From NCBI GenBank assembly GCA_905182025.1, contig CAJJAA010000042.1, positions 1 to 59,312 on the forward strand: a stretch of DNA of 59,312 nucleotides, in the 5' to 3' direction. This document shows positions 17,283 to 26,201 of the stretch, in pieces. The notes beneath the pieces are model-generated. The model was given only the letters and a program-made list of their open reading frames with translations. It was not told the DNA's origin and searched no databases. How positions within the stretch are numbered: the stretch's first letter is position 1; the number at the start of each line of letters is the position of its first letter. The position numbers were made by a program, and so were the translations under genes. The stretch is from an uncultured OM182 clade bacterium. GTDB taxonomy: Bacteria; Pseudomonadota; Gammaproteobacteria; Pseudomonadales; Azotimanducaceae.

Positions 17283-18497
17283 ATGGACCTGAAATTTAGT
17301 GATGAAGACTTTGCATTTCAGCAAGAAGTGCGCAGCTGGATCAAAGAAAACTATCCGGAAGAAATGCGTCAACGCGCGTCAAGAAGCGCCAATGGCCATA
17401 TTAATAAGGAAGACCATATCTATTGGCAGCAAGCACTTCACAAGAAGGGCTGGGCCGGCCTGAATTGGCCTGCCGAGTATGGTGGACCGGAGTTTACGGC
17501 GACTCAACGTTACCTCTACGATCTGGAAATGGCTTCTGCTGGCACGTTGCATGTAATGCCTTTTGGTCAATCGATGGTGGCGCCTGTCATTATGGAATAT
17601 GGCTCGCAGGAACAAAAAGATAGATTCTTGCCTGATATTCTGGCAACCAATGTTTGGTGGTGTCAGGGGTACTCAGAACCCGGTGCCGGCTCGGACCTCG
17701 CTTCATTGGGCACAAAGGCGGTACTTGATGGCGACCACTATGTTGTTAACGGCGCAAAGACCTGGAATACCCTCGGTCAATACGCCGACTGGATTTTCTG
17801 TCTGGTTAGAACAAGCTCAGACGGTATACGTCAGATGGGCATTTCATTCCTGCTAATCGATATGCACAGCCCAGGTATCGAAGTGAAGCCGATTGTCACG
17901 ATTGATGGACCACCAGAGGGACATCAGGAAATTAACGAAGTACATTTTGCTGACGTCAGAGTGCCTGTTGGCAATCTTGTCGGTGAAGAGGGTAAGGGTT
18001 GGACCTACGCCAAGTACCTGCTTGAGTTTGAGCGCGGTAATGCTTATTCGCACGGTCTCAAAGCGAGTCTAGCGAACCTTCGGACTATCGCCGCAACAGA
18101 GCGAAGTTCCGATGGCACACCGTTATCCGAAGACCAAAATTTTCAAAAGAAACTTAATCAGATCGAAATCGATATCCATGCGATGGAGTTTACTGAGTTA
18201 CGGATCCTTAGCAGTCTGTCGACGGGCGCAAACGTCGGTCCAGAATCGTCACTTTTGAAGTGCCGAGGAACGGAACTTCAGCAGGCTTTAACTGAATTAA
18301 TGACGGAAGCCGTCGGCAACTACATGATTCCGTTTGATAATACAGGCTCCTTGAAAGGCGTTAACTTTGAGCCCATTGGTCCTGAGTATGCCAGTAGTGC
18401 TGCACCGTCCTACTTTAATACAAGAAAAGTGTCCATCTACGCCGGATCAAACGAGATCCAACGCAACATTATGGCGAAGATGGTACTCGGGCTTTAA
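17283..18497 (+). CDS. Acyl-CoA dehydrogenase
   Basis: 404 residues. Seen: MDLKFSDEDFAFQQEVRSWI at the start, GLNWPAEYGGPEFT, GYSEPGAGSDLASL (about 126-139), VVNGAKTWNTLGQYADWIF, and a C-terminal SIYAGSNEIQRNIMAKMVLGL. This is the subfamily common in steroid or branched/aromatic acyl-CoA catabolism clusters, where Gln/Asn residues replace parts of the usual GTxE ending. An in-frame GTG lies 6 bp before the chosen ATG; GGGAACGA upstream could serve either. It sits between another ACAD and an LLM oxidoreductase (11 bp gap). Confidence 0.92.
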   Translation: MDLKFSDEDFAFQQEVRSWIKENYPEEMRQRASRSANGHINKEDHIYWQQALHKKGWAGLNWPAEYGGPEFTATQRYLYDLEMASAGTLHVMPFGQSMVAPVIMEYGSQEQKDRFLPDILATNVWWCQGYSEPGAGSDLASLGTKAVLDGDHYVVNGAKTWNTLGQYADWIFCLVRTSSDGIRQMGISFLLIDMHSPGIEVKPIVTIDGPPEGHQEINEVHFADVRVPVGNLVGEEGKGWTYAKYLLEFERGNAYSHGLKASLANLRTIAATERSSDGTPLSEDQNFQKKLNQIEIDIHAMEFTELRILSSLSTGANVGPESSLLKCRGTELQQALTELMTEAVGNYMIPFDNTGSLKGVNFEPIGPEYASSAAPSYFNTRKVSIYAGSNEIQRNIMAKMVLGL

Positions 18498-18508
18498 AGC
18501 ATTAAGTC

Positions 18509-19510
18509 ATGCTTGATCTGGGTGTACTTGATCAGTCTCCGATACGTTCTGGCGGCACAGCAGCTGACGCGCTTAATGAGAGCGTCAAGCTTGCACAGCT
18601 GTCAGAAAGTCTCGGCTATTCGCGCGTCTGGCTAGCGGAGCACCACGGCTCCAATAGTTTTGCTGGTTGTTCACCCGAAATCCTTATTAGTCGTATTGCT
18701 GCCGAGACTAAAACCATCAGGGTCGGATCCGGCGGCATCATGCTGCCGCACTATAGTCCTTACAAGGTTGCTGAAAACTTTAAGCTACTCGAAACCATGT
18801 ACCCTAATCGAATTGATCTGGGTATAGGACGTGCACCTGGTAGCGATCAGGTGACCGCCCAGGCGCTGGCTTACGGATCTCAAATTGGTATTGAATACTT
18901 TGCCAATAAAGTCGCGGATCTAAAAGCGTTTTTGGCAGGTGAGCCTGCCCTCACGAAAGGTTTGGAACGGGTTGAAGCGACACCTCGAACATCCACCATG
19001 CCTGAGATGTGGATGCTCGGTTCAAGTCCACAAAGCGCTATCTATGCGGCGCACTTTGGTATGGCTTATTCATTTGCCCATTTCATAGCGCCTGATCAAA
19101 GCAAAGCCTGCATTGATCAATATGTTCGCAATTGTACTGAGGCGAATGTCACACCCCGGCCCAATCTTGGTGTTTTCGCCATTTGTGCTGATACACAGGC
19201 ACGCGCCGATCAATTGGCAGCCTGTCGTGATTTATGGCGCTTACGATTTGAAAAGGGCGACCCTGGTCCCTGTCCTTCAATCGAAGAAGCAATGAATTAC
19301 GCCTACACCGATTCAGAAAAAGCACGTATCACTGCGAAGAGTAAGAATCTGATTGCCGGCACACCGGATAAGGTGAAGCATCAATTGGAGGCGTTAGCAG
19401 CTGACCACGGTGTTAAAGAATTGGTCATCGTTACGATTTGTCATGACTACGAAGATCGAGCGAGATCCTATGAACTTATTGCCAATGCATTCGAGTTAGG
19501 GCGGGTTTAA
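18509..19510 (+). CDS. LLM class flavin-dependent oxidoreductase, MsnO8-like
   Basis: 333 residues. The opening LDLGVLDQSPIRSGGTAADAL and SRVWLAEHHGSNSFAGCSPEILISRIA, IRVGSGGIMLPHYSPYKVAENF and LGIGRAPGSDQVT are typical of the luciferase-family oxidoreductase group 1 (MsnO8-like) proteins. It is expected to use FMNH2. It is unlike the other LLM protein at 8180 in length and motifs. Start is 11 bp after the ACAD stop, so it is co-transcribed and probably oxidises an intermediate of the same pathway; the substrate is unknown. Confidence 0.9.
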   Translation: MLDLGVLDQSPIRSGGTAADALNESVKLAQLSESLGYSRVWLAEHHGSNSFAGCSPEILISRIAAETKTIRVGSGGIMLPHYSPYKVAENFKLLETMYPNRIDLGIGRAPGSDQVTAQALAYGSQIGIEYFANKVADLKAFLAGEPALTKGLERVEATPRTSTMPEMWMLGSSPQSAIYAAHFGMAYSFAHFIAPDQSKACIDQYVRNCTEANVTPRPNLGVFAICADTQARADQLAACRDLWRLRFEKGDPGPCPSIEEAMNYAYTDSEKARITAKSKNLIAGTPDKVKHQLEALAADHGVKELVIVTICHDYEDRARSYELIANAFELGRV

Positions 19511-19527
19511 GCCACTGGTTTTTATCA

Positions 19528-20271
19528 TCAGACAGATTTGCGTTTTACTTCAAGAAGTCTCATTTTCTCGAGGCTTAAATAGGGCTTGGCAGGCGTTAGC
19601 GTTGGTGTTTCCTCGGGGGTAATAAGCGCTGCTTGCAACGGATTTCTTTTCGGTGCGGCAATAGGTGGTAGAGGGCTTTGCGTTAGCGCTTTTGCGACTA
19701 AATCCGGAATGCCTAACATCCGCAAGATATAGCGAGTGGTTTCACTCATCGCGCTTCGCGTTAAACGACCCTGTGCGATCTCGCGTGTAACGTGCCGAAC
19801 CATGCCGATAATAAGTGAACTACAAAAATTCACATCATCAACTTTAAACCGCCCACCTTGCGCCCCAATTTTTATATCGTCGAAGCATTGCGATTCATCT
19901 TGCAGCAAAAGGTATTCACCTTGCAGTCCGCAATAGGCGACAAACGCCCGCCATTCGTCGTTATCTTGAGCTTCTCTAAAGCAGTATTGCAAGGTAACTG
20001 AAATCATTGTCGCCGGGTCTTTGAGAGGCTTCCTTACGTCCATTAGTCGTGCTTGAAAGTCACTGCGCATGTCATCAAGTACGGCTTCAAAGACGGCTTG
20101 TTTAGTATCGAAGTAATTATAAAACGTACCTAGGCCAACATCCGCCTTGGAGGTAATGTCATGTATTGATATTTTTTCGTGTTGTACGCTGAAGACAAGA
20201 GCCTTCGCAGCTTCGACGAGTCGTTGGCGAGTTTTTTGTTTTTTTGAGACTACTTCTATGTCGGTTGTCAT
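19528..20271 (-). CDS. TetR family transcriptional regulator
   Basis: 247 residues. N-terminal HTH: TRQRLVEAAKALVF then ISIHDITSKADVGLGTFYNYFDTKQAVFEAVLDDM (about 35-68), the standard TetR recognition-helix pattern. The C-terminal ligand domain is family-specific, followed by a proline-rich tail (TPEETPTLTPAKPYLS). It converges with the ACAD/LLM operon (17 bp between stops) and diverges from another ACAD gene at 20634. This position makes it the likely repressor of the lipid-catabolism block, responding to an acyl-CoA. The operator is not identified. Confidence 0.92.
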   Translation of the reverse strand: MTTDIEVVSKKQKTRQRLVEAAKALVFSVQHEKISIHDITSKADVGLGTFYNYFDTKQAVFEAVLDDMRSDFQARLMDVRKPLKDPATMISVTLQYCFREAQDNDEWRAFVAYCGLQGEYLLLQDESQCFDDIKIGAQGGRFKVDDVNFCSSLIIGMVRHVTREIAQGRLTRSAMSETTRYILRMLGIPDLVAKALTQSPLPPIAAPKRNPLQAALITPEETPTLTPAKPYLSLEKMRLLEVKRKSV

Positions 20272-20633
20272 TATTTCTCAATCTACAATTAGTCAAAAAC
20301 AATATGCGTCTTTGGTAATTAATTCAGTGTTGTTAATCAAACGGGATTTCTTCTTCTTGTGGCTAATTCTTTTGCTAGCACCATTAATTAAACGCCTAAA
20401 TTTCAGCTATTTATGCCACCACGTGAGTGGAAGTAGGCTAACAGCTATTGCGTCAGTAAAACTGAATATAAAATGGAAATGTTTAAGTAACTCAGGTAGT
20501 TTTTGTTAACGAAGATGATTAACGCCGGCTGATTGTTGATAATATCGCAATAAAGTCATATTAATCAAAAGGGTACAACTCACTCTTTAGACACTTTCTA
20601 ACCTCTTGAGTAGATATAGGACAGGCAAATAAA
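20272..20633. other. Intergenic region between TetR gene and acyl-CoA dehydrogenase
   Basis: AT-rich 362 bp between divergent genes; no gene seen. It should hold both promoters and the TetR operator. Weak candidates: an imperfect dyad around CCACCACGTGAGTGG (20418-20432) and repeated TTAAT/ATTAA steps near 20320-20395. A TTAGAC/TAGATA pair before the ACAD start has 18-bp spacing but would leave almost no leader. None is strong enough to call. Confidence 0.4.
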
Positions 20634-21800
20634 ATGAACTTTGACCTAACGGAGCAACAAGTTGCGATTCAAGATGCGATTCGCAAAATCTGCGATCAGT
20701 TTGATGATGACTATTGGCTAGCCAGAGACACGCAGGGTGATTTTCCTGAGGACTTTGTAAAAGCAATCACCGATGGCGGCTGGTTAGGTATAGCAATGCC
20801 AGAGGCCTATGGCGGTGCAGGTCTTGGCATAGCGGATGCTGCGATACTAGCTCATACAATTGCCCGTTCCGGCGCAGGCATGAGTGGTGCTTCATCGGTT
20901 CATCTAAACTTGTTTGGACCCAACCCGATCGTCGTTTTTGGAACTGAGGAGCAAAAAGCACGGCTTCTACCGCCTCTGATCAAAGGTCAGGATCGTGCCT
21001 GTTTCGGTGTCACAGAGCCCGATGCAGGGTTAAATACCACCCGCTTAACAACACGGGCCGTCCGTCACGGCGATCATTACCTAATAAACGGCCGTAAGAT
21101 GTGGACGACGACAGCTCAAACGGCTAACAAAATACTGATTATCTGTCGGACAACGGACATAGAAGATTGCGTCAAACCGACTGACGGCTTGTCATTGTTC
21201 TATACAGACCTGGATCGAGACAAGATAGAAGTGCGCTTAATCGAAAAGATGGGTCGCAAAGCCGTTGATTCAAATGCCTTGTTTATTGATGACCTTGTGG
21301 TCCCGGTTGAAGATAGAATCGGCGACGAAGGCGCTGGTTGGAAATACCTGTTGCATGGTTTGAACCCTGAGCGAATATTGATCGCTGTAGAGGCAATTGG
21401 CTTAGGTCAGGCTGCGCTGCAAAAGGCCAGTCAGTATGCCCGCGAGCGTGTCGTTTTCGATAGAACGATTGGTAAAAATCAGGGAATTCAACACCCGCTT
21501 GCTGTTAACTGGATGCAACTCGAGGCGGCACATTTGATGACGCAAAAAGCAGCAGCATTGTACGATGCGGGTAAACCCTGTGGGGCAGAAGCAAATTCCG
21601 CCAAGTTTCTAGCAGCTGAAGCAGCGTTGAGCGCGTGTCAGCGGGCTGTCCTGACACATGGCGGCATGGGATACGCGAAGGAATATCATGTTGAGCGTTA
21701 TTTAAGGGAAATCATGATCCCAGTGATCGCGCCCGTTAGTCAGGAGTTAGTTAAATCCTTCATTGCAGAACAGGTATTGGGACAGGAGAAAAGCTACTAG
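20634..21800 (+). CDS. Acyl-CoA dehydrogenase
   Basis: 388 residues, normal family length. MNFDLTEQQVAIQDAIRKIC at the start, GWLGIAMPEAYGGAGLGIADAA, CFGVTEPDAGLNTTRL (about 123-138), INGRKMWTTTAQTAN, NPERILIAVEAIGLGQAAL and THGGMGYAKEYHVERYLREIMI are all in place. FAD-dependent. It diverges from the TetR gene and is probably its target. The ending IAPVSQELVKSFIAEQVLG lacks the GTxEI motif of many short-chain members, so a non-standard substrate is possible. Confidence 0.92.
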   Translation: MNFDLTEQQVAIQDAIRKICDQFDDDYWLARDTQGDFPEDFVKAITDGGWLGIAMPEAYGGAGLGIADAAILAHTIARSGAGMSGASSVHLNLFGPNPIVVFGTEEQKARLLPPLIKGQDRACFGVTEPDAGLNTTRLTTRAVRHGDHYLINGRKMWTTTAQTANKILIICRTTDIEDCVKPTDGLSLFYTDLDRDKIEVRLIEKMGRKAVDSNALFIDDLVVPVEDRIGDEGAGWKYLLHGLNPERILIAVEAIGLGQAALQKASQYARERVVFDRTIGKNQGIQHPLAVNWMQLEAAHLMTQKAAALYDAGKPCGAEANSAKFLAAEAALSACQRAVLTHGGMGYAKEYHVERYLREIMIPVIAPVSQELVKSFIAEQVLGQEKSY

Positions 21801-21945
21801 CGTTGCTGCTAGTTTGATACTAGGCCATTTTTCCGTTTGTGCGAGACTCGCTCGGTCGAAAAAAGCGAGAAAAATTGAGTATGGCGGTCGTTATAATCTT
21901 GCTAGACTCAATCAATAATTAGAATATAGATAAAAAGGCCGTACC

Positions 21946-24435
21946 ATGGGGAACGAAGAGGTACTTCTAGCCGAGTTAGTCACGGGCATTATGTTGTTGA
22001 TGCTGGTGGCAGCAACAGCCAGCACGATTAATAAGCGCATGCAAAAGCTACCGTTGACGATTGCGCTGGTGTTTATCGGTATCTTTTTGTCCTTTGCAGC
22101 CGAGAATGTTCCCGGTTTTCACTCCCTTGCTGAGTTCGAGCTCAGTCCAGATCTCGTGCTTTTTGTTTTTATTCCGACCCTCATCTTTGAGTCTGCATTC
22201 AATCTCAATGCTCGCCAACTCGGTAGGAACATCCTGCCAATTTTGACACTTGCGGTGCCAGGACTCTTACTGTCAACCGCGATAATCGGCCTAACCTTGT
22301 CGCTGTTTGCACCTTTTGAACTCATGGTGGCATTGCTCTTAGGTGCGATACTCAGTGCGACGGACCCTGTCGCCGTTATATCTATATTCAAACAGCTGGG
22401 TGTACCTGAAAGGCTTACAATTTTAGTCGAAGGTGAAAGTCTACTTAACGATGCGACGTCACTCGTACTGGCGACCATTCTGATTGGCATCCTAACCGCC
22501 GGCACGTTTTCAGGCGTGGTCGTTCTTGATGGGCTCGTTAACTTTGTTGTGGTTTTCCTTGGCGGCGCCGCAGTCGGTTGGCTTCTCGCGGTCGCAGCGG
22601 GGCTTCTGTTAGGCAACGTAGAATCCGATCCCGCAATTGAAATCACCATATCCACGATCTTGGCTTACTTCTCTTTCATCATTGCAGAACATGTTTTTCA
22701 CGTCAGTGGCATTATGGCGGTGGTCGCTGCCGGACTGCTCATGGGCTCATGGGGCAAGTCGAAGATTTCTCCTTCTATAGAAGAGTTCATGGAACATTTC
22801 TGGGAGTATTTAGCCTATCTTGCCAACGCATTAATCTTCTTGATGGTTGGTATGCAGATCGACCTAGTCGCGCTTTGGCAGAACATTGATCTGATCGGTA
22901 TCGTGGTTGTGGGCATGTTAATTTCCAGAGCTGTTGTCGTGTTCGGTATCGTGCCGTTAGTCGGTAAGTTTCCGGGTGTCGAAGCTATTGGTTTACCTTA
23001 CCGTTGCGTTATGTACTGGGGCGGATTGAGAGGTGCTATCGCACTTGCGATTGTGTTGGCTTTGCCGCCGTTTGAATATAAAGACACGCTTATCAATGTT
23101 GTTATGGGTGCTGTTCTGTTTACGCTCGTCGTACAAGGACTGACCATTGAGGTTCTCGTCAAGTGGCTCAAATTGAACGAGATGAGCCTACCGGATAATC
23201 TGGCGCGTATCGAAGGGGATAGAGAGGCGCGAGTTGAAGGCTTGTCACGATTAAATACCCTCACCCAGGGCGAGATTTTCTCTCAACGAATCGTAGACAA
23301 TATTCAGGAGAAGAGCGCGAGGCAAATAGCGAGTTTGACCGCTGAGCTACAAGGCTTGCATCAAAACATGCAGGTAGAGGAAATGAGAACAATTTTGGCC
23401 ATGCGTTGTCTCGTTCGAGAAAAATCTCGTTATCATCAGCTTTTCTCGCAGGGACTTATCAACGAATGGGCGTTTAGAGAATTAGACCATACCGTAGATG
23501 TTCAGCTGGATGGCGTTCGCCACAAGAACGCTTTACCGGATGCGACCATTGAAACATCAATCGGCAAACGTTTCAGTCAGGTTCTCATGTTCATTATGGA
23601 ATACGTACCGGGATTAAGCAGACCGCTTGAGCAACTGAGAACCCAGTGGATTGTGCGTGATTATGGTGTCGCTTGGGGTCGCTACCGAGGCGCACGTAGC
23701 GTCATCGAGCAGATGAACCGCATCGCAGGTGAGGAGATCGATCGTGAAATTGTTACCGAGTTGACGCAAGTCTACCAATCTATCCAACTTCAGGTGCGTG
23801 AACTGATCGATGAAGTAGGGGAGCAATACCCTGAGTTTGTCGAAGCATCAATGGAACAATTAGGACAACGGTTAATGTTGATTGCTGAGAGAGATAGCGT
23901 TGAACACGCAGCTGAAACAGGTATCTTGCAGCAAGGTGTCGCAAGCAAAATTCTCAAGGACCAATCAGAACGTTTACGTGTGCTAAAGCAGGACAATATG
24001 TCTGCCACCTTCGAAATTGAAATTGAGGAATTGTTACGAAAAGTACCCGCCTTCTCGAAGATCGAAACAGAGCGATTTGAACTCATTGCTCGGTATTTAA
24101 GAGCTAGAACCTATCCTAGAGGAACCGACATTATTCGCCAGGGCGGTGCCGGCGACTCCATGTTCTTAATCGCCAGAGGTATCGCGAATGTCACTATCAA
24201 AGAGGGCGATGAGTCGAAACAAGTCGCAACCTTGTATGCGGGCGATTTTTTTGGGGAATCCGCAATGTTGCACGGTACGCCCAGAAACGCGACGGCCACA
24301 GCTGCAACGCCATGCAGCCTCTATGAGTTAAAGGGTAGCGATTTAGACAAAATCTGCGAGGCGCATCCGGAGATCAGAGCGCGAGTTGAAGCGATTGATG
24401 AGTCGAGGAAGATGTCGAATACGCATGTGGACTAA
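21946..24435 (+). CDS. Na+/H+ antiporter (CPA1/NhaP type) with C-terminal cyclic-nucleotide-binding domain
   Basis: 829 residues. The membrane part (1 to about 410) shows the CPA1 motifs: FIPTLIFESAF (76-86), SATDPVAVISIF (137-148) and the ESLLND segment (164-169), with about 12 helices. Residues 420-690 are a long soluble, charged, probably helical linker. Residues about 700-815 form a cNMP-binding fold: YPRGTDIIRQGG, GDSMFLIARG, GDFFGESAMLHGTPRNAT with the Arg of the phosphate cassette (about R780). This plan resembles plant SOS1 and animal sperm NHE. Role: Na+ or K+ extrusion coupled to H+, possibly gated by cAMP/cGMP or by domain contacts. Stands alone. Confidence 0.93.
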   Translation: MGNEEVLLAELVTGIMLLMLVAATASTINKRMQKLPLTIALVFIGIFLSFAAENVPGFHSLAEFELSPDLVLFVFIPTLIFESAFNLNARQLGRNILPILTLAVPGLLLSTAIIGLTLSLFAPFELMVALLLGAILSATDPVAVISIFKQLGVPERLTILVEGESLLNDATSLVLATILIGILTAGTFSGVVVLDGLVNFVVVFLGGAAVGWLLAVAAGLLLGNVESDPAIEITISTILAYFSFIIAEHVFHVSGIMAVVAAGLLMGSWGKSKISPSIEEFMEHFWEYLAYLANALIFLMVGMQIDLVALWQNIDLIGIVVVGMLISRAVVVFGIVPLVGKFPGVEAIGLPYRCVMYWGGLRGAIALAIVLALPPFEYKDTLINVVMGAVLFTLVVQGLTIEVLVKWLKLNEMSLPDNLARIEGDREARVEGLSRLNTLTQGEIFSQRIVDNIQEKSARQIASLTAELQGLHQNMQVEEMRTILAMRCLVREKSRYHQLFSQGLINEWAFRELDHTVDVQLDGVRHKNALPDATIETSIGKRFSQVLMFIMEYVPGLSRPLEQLRTQWIVRDYGVAWGRYRGARSVIEQMNRIAGEEIDREIVTELTQVYQSIQLQVRELIDEVGEQYPEFVEASMEQLGQRLMLIAERDSVEHAAETGILQQGVASKILKDQSERLRVLKQDNMSATFEIEIEELLRKVPAFSKIETERFELIARYLRARTYPRGTDIIRQGGAGDSMFLIARGIANVTIKEGDESKQVATLYAGDFFGESAMLHGTPRNATATAATPCSLYELKGSDLDKICEAHPEIRARVEAIDESRKMSNTHVD

Positions 24436-24520
24436 CAGCTGAAGGATTAAAACATATGCTAATGGTTAGATGCTGATGACCAACGTATCCGATTATTTAG
24501 GATTTGAATCGAAACCAAAT

Positions 24521-25003
24521 TTACTGATCTTTCCGTAATTTCTCCAGCAGGGTATCTGTACCTTCTTTCAAGTCCTTGATCAGACCCCCTTTGTTGTATT
24601 CGGCGATCAGTAGATTCTCCAGTTTTTTCACATAAGCATCGGAGGAGACATTTTTTTTAGTGTTACGGGCCTTATCTTTACTGTCTATGTCTTTACCGTC
24701 TATGTCGTTGCTATCTATGTCGTTGCTGTCTCTCGTTTCGCTATTTGGATCATAATGTGATGCACCGAACAGATTAATCCATGCGTCGGTTTTCCGCCCG
24801 AACTTCATTAGCCGATTAAAATAAATGCCAGGATTGTCGGGCGAAAAAATCAACCCCAATATAGCCGCACCGATTGAGATAGGAGACAGCAACACATCGC
24901 GCGCACCATCCATTAACAATTTGAATTGAAAAGCGACTGTGTCTCGTAATACCTGCCAGCGATTGGGGACAGGTTCTTGCATGTCATTTTGATCTTTTGT
25001 CAT
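24521..25003 (-). CDS. Hypothetical protein with acidic pentapeptide repeats
   Basis: 160 residues; not a family I can name. Start ATG at 25003 is chosen because GAGGAG lies 5-10 bp upstream; the longer frame back to 25084 has no such site. Residues 30-70 (LLMDGARDVLLSPISIGAAILGLIFSPDNPGIYFNRL) contain one hydrophobic stretch that could touch or cross the membrane. It is followed by WINLFGASHYDP, then four near-repeats of (N/K)-D-I-D-(S/G), and a Lys-rich C-terminus. The gene is downstream of selU on the same strand with an 84-bp gap. Nothing points to a function; the low-complexity segment is encoded by 15-bp DNA repeats. Confidence 0.6.
   Translation of the reverse strand: MTKDQNDMQEPVPNRWQVLRDTVAFQFKLLMDGARDVLLSPISIGAAILGLIFSPDNPGIYFNRLMKFGRKTDAWINLFGASHYDPNSETRDSNDIDSNDIDGKDIDSKDKARNTKKNVSSDAYVKKLENLLIAEYNKGGLIKDLKEGTDTLLEKLRKDQ
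24674..24730 (-). repeat. 15-bp tandem repeats inside a coding region
   Basis: About four copies of a 15-bp unit (CTGTCTATGTCTTTA and variants on the plus strand) encode consecutive (N/K)DID(S/G) pentapeptides in the hypothetical protein. The unit length is a multiple of three, so copy-number change keeps the frame. Confidence 0.8.
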
Positions 25004-25087
25004 CCTTGACTCCTCACTATCACTGGCCTCATTGCACTTTTCTGCGACGCTTCGTTTTTCAACGGGTAGTTGAAGGCCTGTCAAATT

Positions 25088-26188
25088 TCAACGGACGCTA
25101 ATGCCATTGAGATTCGCTGGCGCAAGATACGCCCTGATCTCAGTCATTGATCCGCGCTGAATAATCCGGTCTTGTTTACTTTGAATCTGGTATTCATACA
25201 TTGGGTCGTAATAGGTTACCAGCATTGATCTAATCCAATTTTTGTGACCAGCCGGATCTCCCTTTTTATGGTCGTCAAATGCGGCCCTCATTGCTGAAGA
25301 TATCGTTTCATAGGCTGCACCACCCAAACGTTTCTTTACGGCATCCAGCGCATTTAAATACTTTGTTTCAAGCATTTGAATTGGGTCGTGAGCCTCATCA
25401 CAGCTGTCGATTGAATCGACAATATAGTCCTGGAAAATCGTTTCAACACGTTCTTCAACAGATGCTTCGAGTAAAACTAAAGGGGCCTTTTTCATCGCCG
25501 CCTGAAGCGGTAGAGGCAGGCTCAATTTTCCGATCAATCTGCCTTCATCCTCGAGAACAACCCTACCTTGGCTTTTTAAAATATCGATAGCCACATGGTT
25601 TTCGAAATCGATTTGTGACGGTTGTTGGGTCCAGTAATTGCCAAATGCGGAACCACGATGATTAGCGCGACCTTCCAAATCCACGCTGTTATTCACATCA
25701 TTAATCAGGATGGTTTTACCAACGCCGGTTTTACCTGCGACAACGACCAAGGGTGGTAGGTTCTCGTATAGATTAAGCAAACATCGGCGCAGCGCTTTAT
25801 AACCACCGTCGATTTTAGGCACATCAATGCCTGACTCTGCCAACCAGCGTTGCGCAATCGTTGAACGTTGGCCACCGCGAAAACAATATATCCAAGCCCC
25901 TGGGTTCGCTTTAACAAAGGCTGCCCAGTGTTCTATTCGCTGACGCTTAGTATCGTCTTTGACCAGCTCATGACCTAGCTTCGTTGCGGCTTGGGGACCT
26001 TCTTGTTTGTAGCAAATGCCGACCTGATGTCGCTCGTCATCATTCAATATTGGAAGGTTTGTAGCACAAGGCAACGCGCCCTTAGAGAATTCTACTGCCG
26101 CCCGAACATCAAGCAAAGGCGTGTCTGACTTCAACAAGCGATAGAGCAGTGGAAAAAGCGCCTCCTGATTGGGGTTATTTAAGTCCAT
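25088..26188 (-). CDS. selU: tRNA 2-selenouridine synthase
   Basis: 366 residues. N-terminal rhodanese domain: PLLDVRAAVEFSKGALPCATNLPIL (24-48), GICYKQEGPQAATKLGHELV (57-76), and the catalytic cysteine in IYCFRGGQRS (C102). A P-loop follows at AGKTGVGKT (151-159), with the GSAFG segment typical of SelU. The enzyme uses selenophosphate to convert 2-thiouridine to 2-selenouridine at the wobble position of Lys, Glu and Gln tRNAs, through a geranylated intermediate. Its presence shows that the organism makes selenophosphate, which supports reading the UGA at 3286-3284 as selenocysteine. Next upstream on the same strand is penicillin acylase, 13 bp away. Confidence 0.96.
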   Translation of the reverse strand: MDLNNPNQEALFPLLYRLLKSDTPLLDVRAAVEFSKGALPCATNLPILNDDERHQVGICYKQEGPQAATKLGHELVKDDTKRQRIEHWAAFVKANPGAWIYCFRGGQRSTIAQRWLAESGIDVPKIDGGYKALRRCLLNLYENLPPLVVVAGKTGVGKTILINDVNNSVDLEGRANHRGSAFGNYWTQQPSQIDFENHVAIDILKSQGRVVLEDEGRLIGKLSLPLPLQAAMKKAPLVLLEASVEERVETIFQDYIVDSIDSCDEAHDPIQMLETKYLNALDAVKKRLGGAAYETISSAMRAAFDDHKKGDPAGHKNWIRSMLVTYYDPMYEYQIQSKQDRIIQRGSMTEIRAYLAPANLNGISVR

Positions 26189-26201
26189 TTGGAAATCACA
26201 A

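Noticed and set aside
8180..19510. Bioluminescence (lux) genes
   Set aside because: The two LLM proteins share the luciferase fold, but there is no luxA/luxB pair or fatty acid reductase set.
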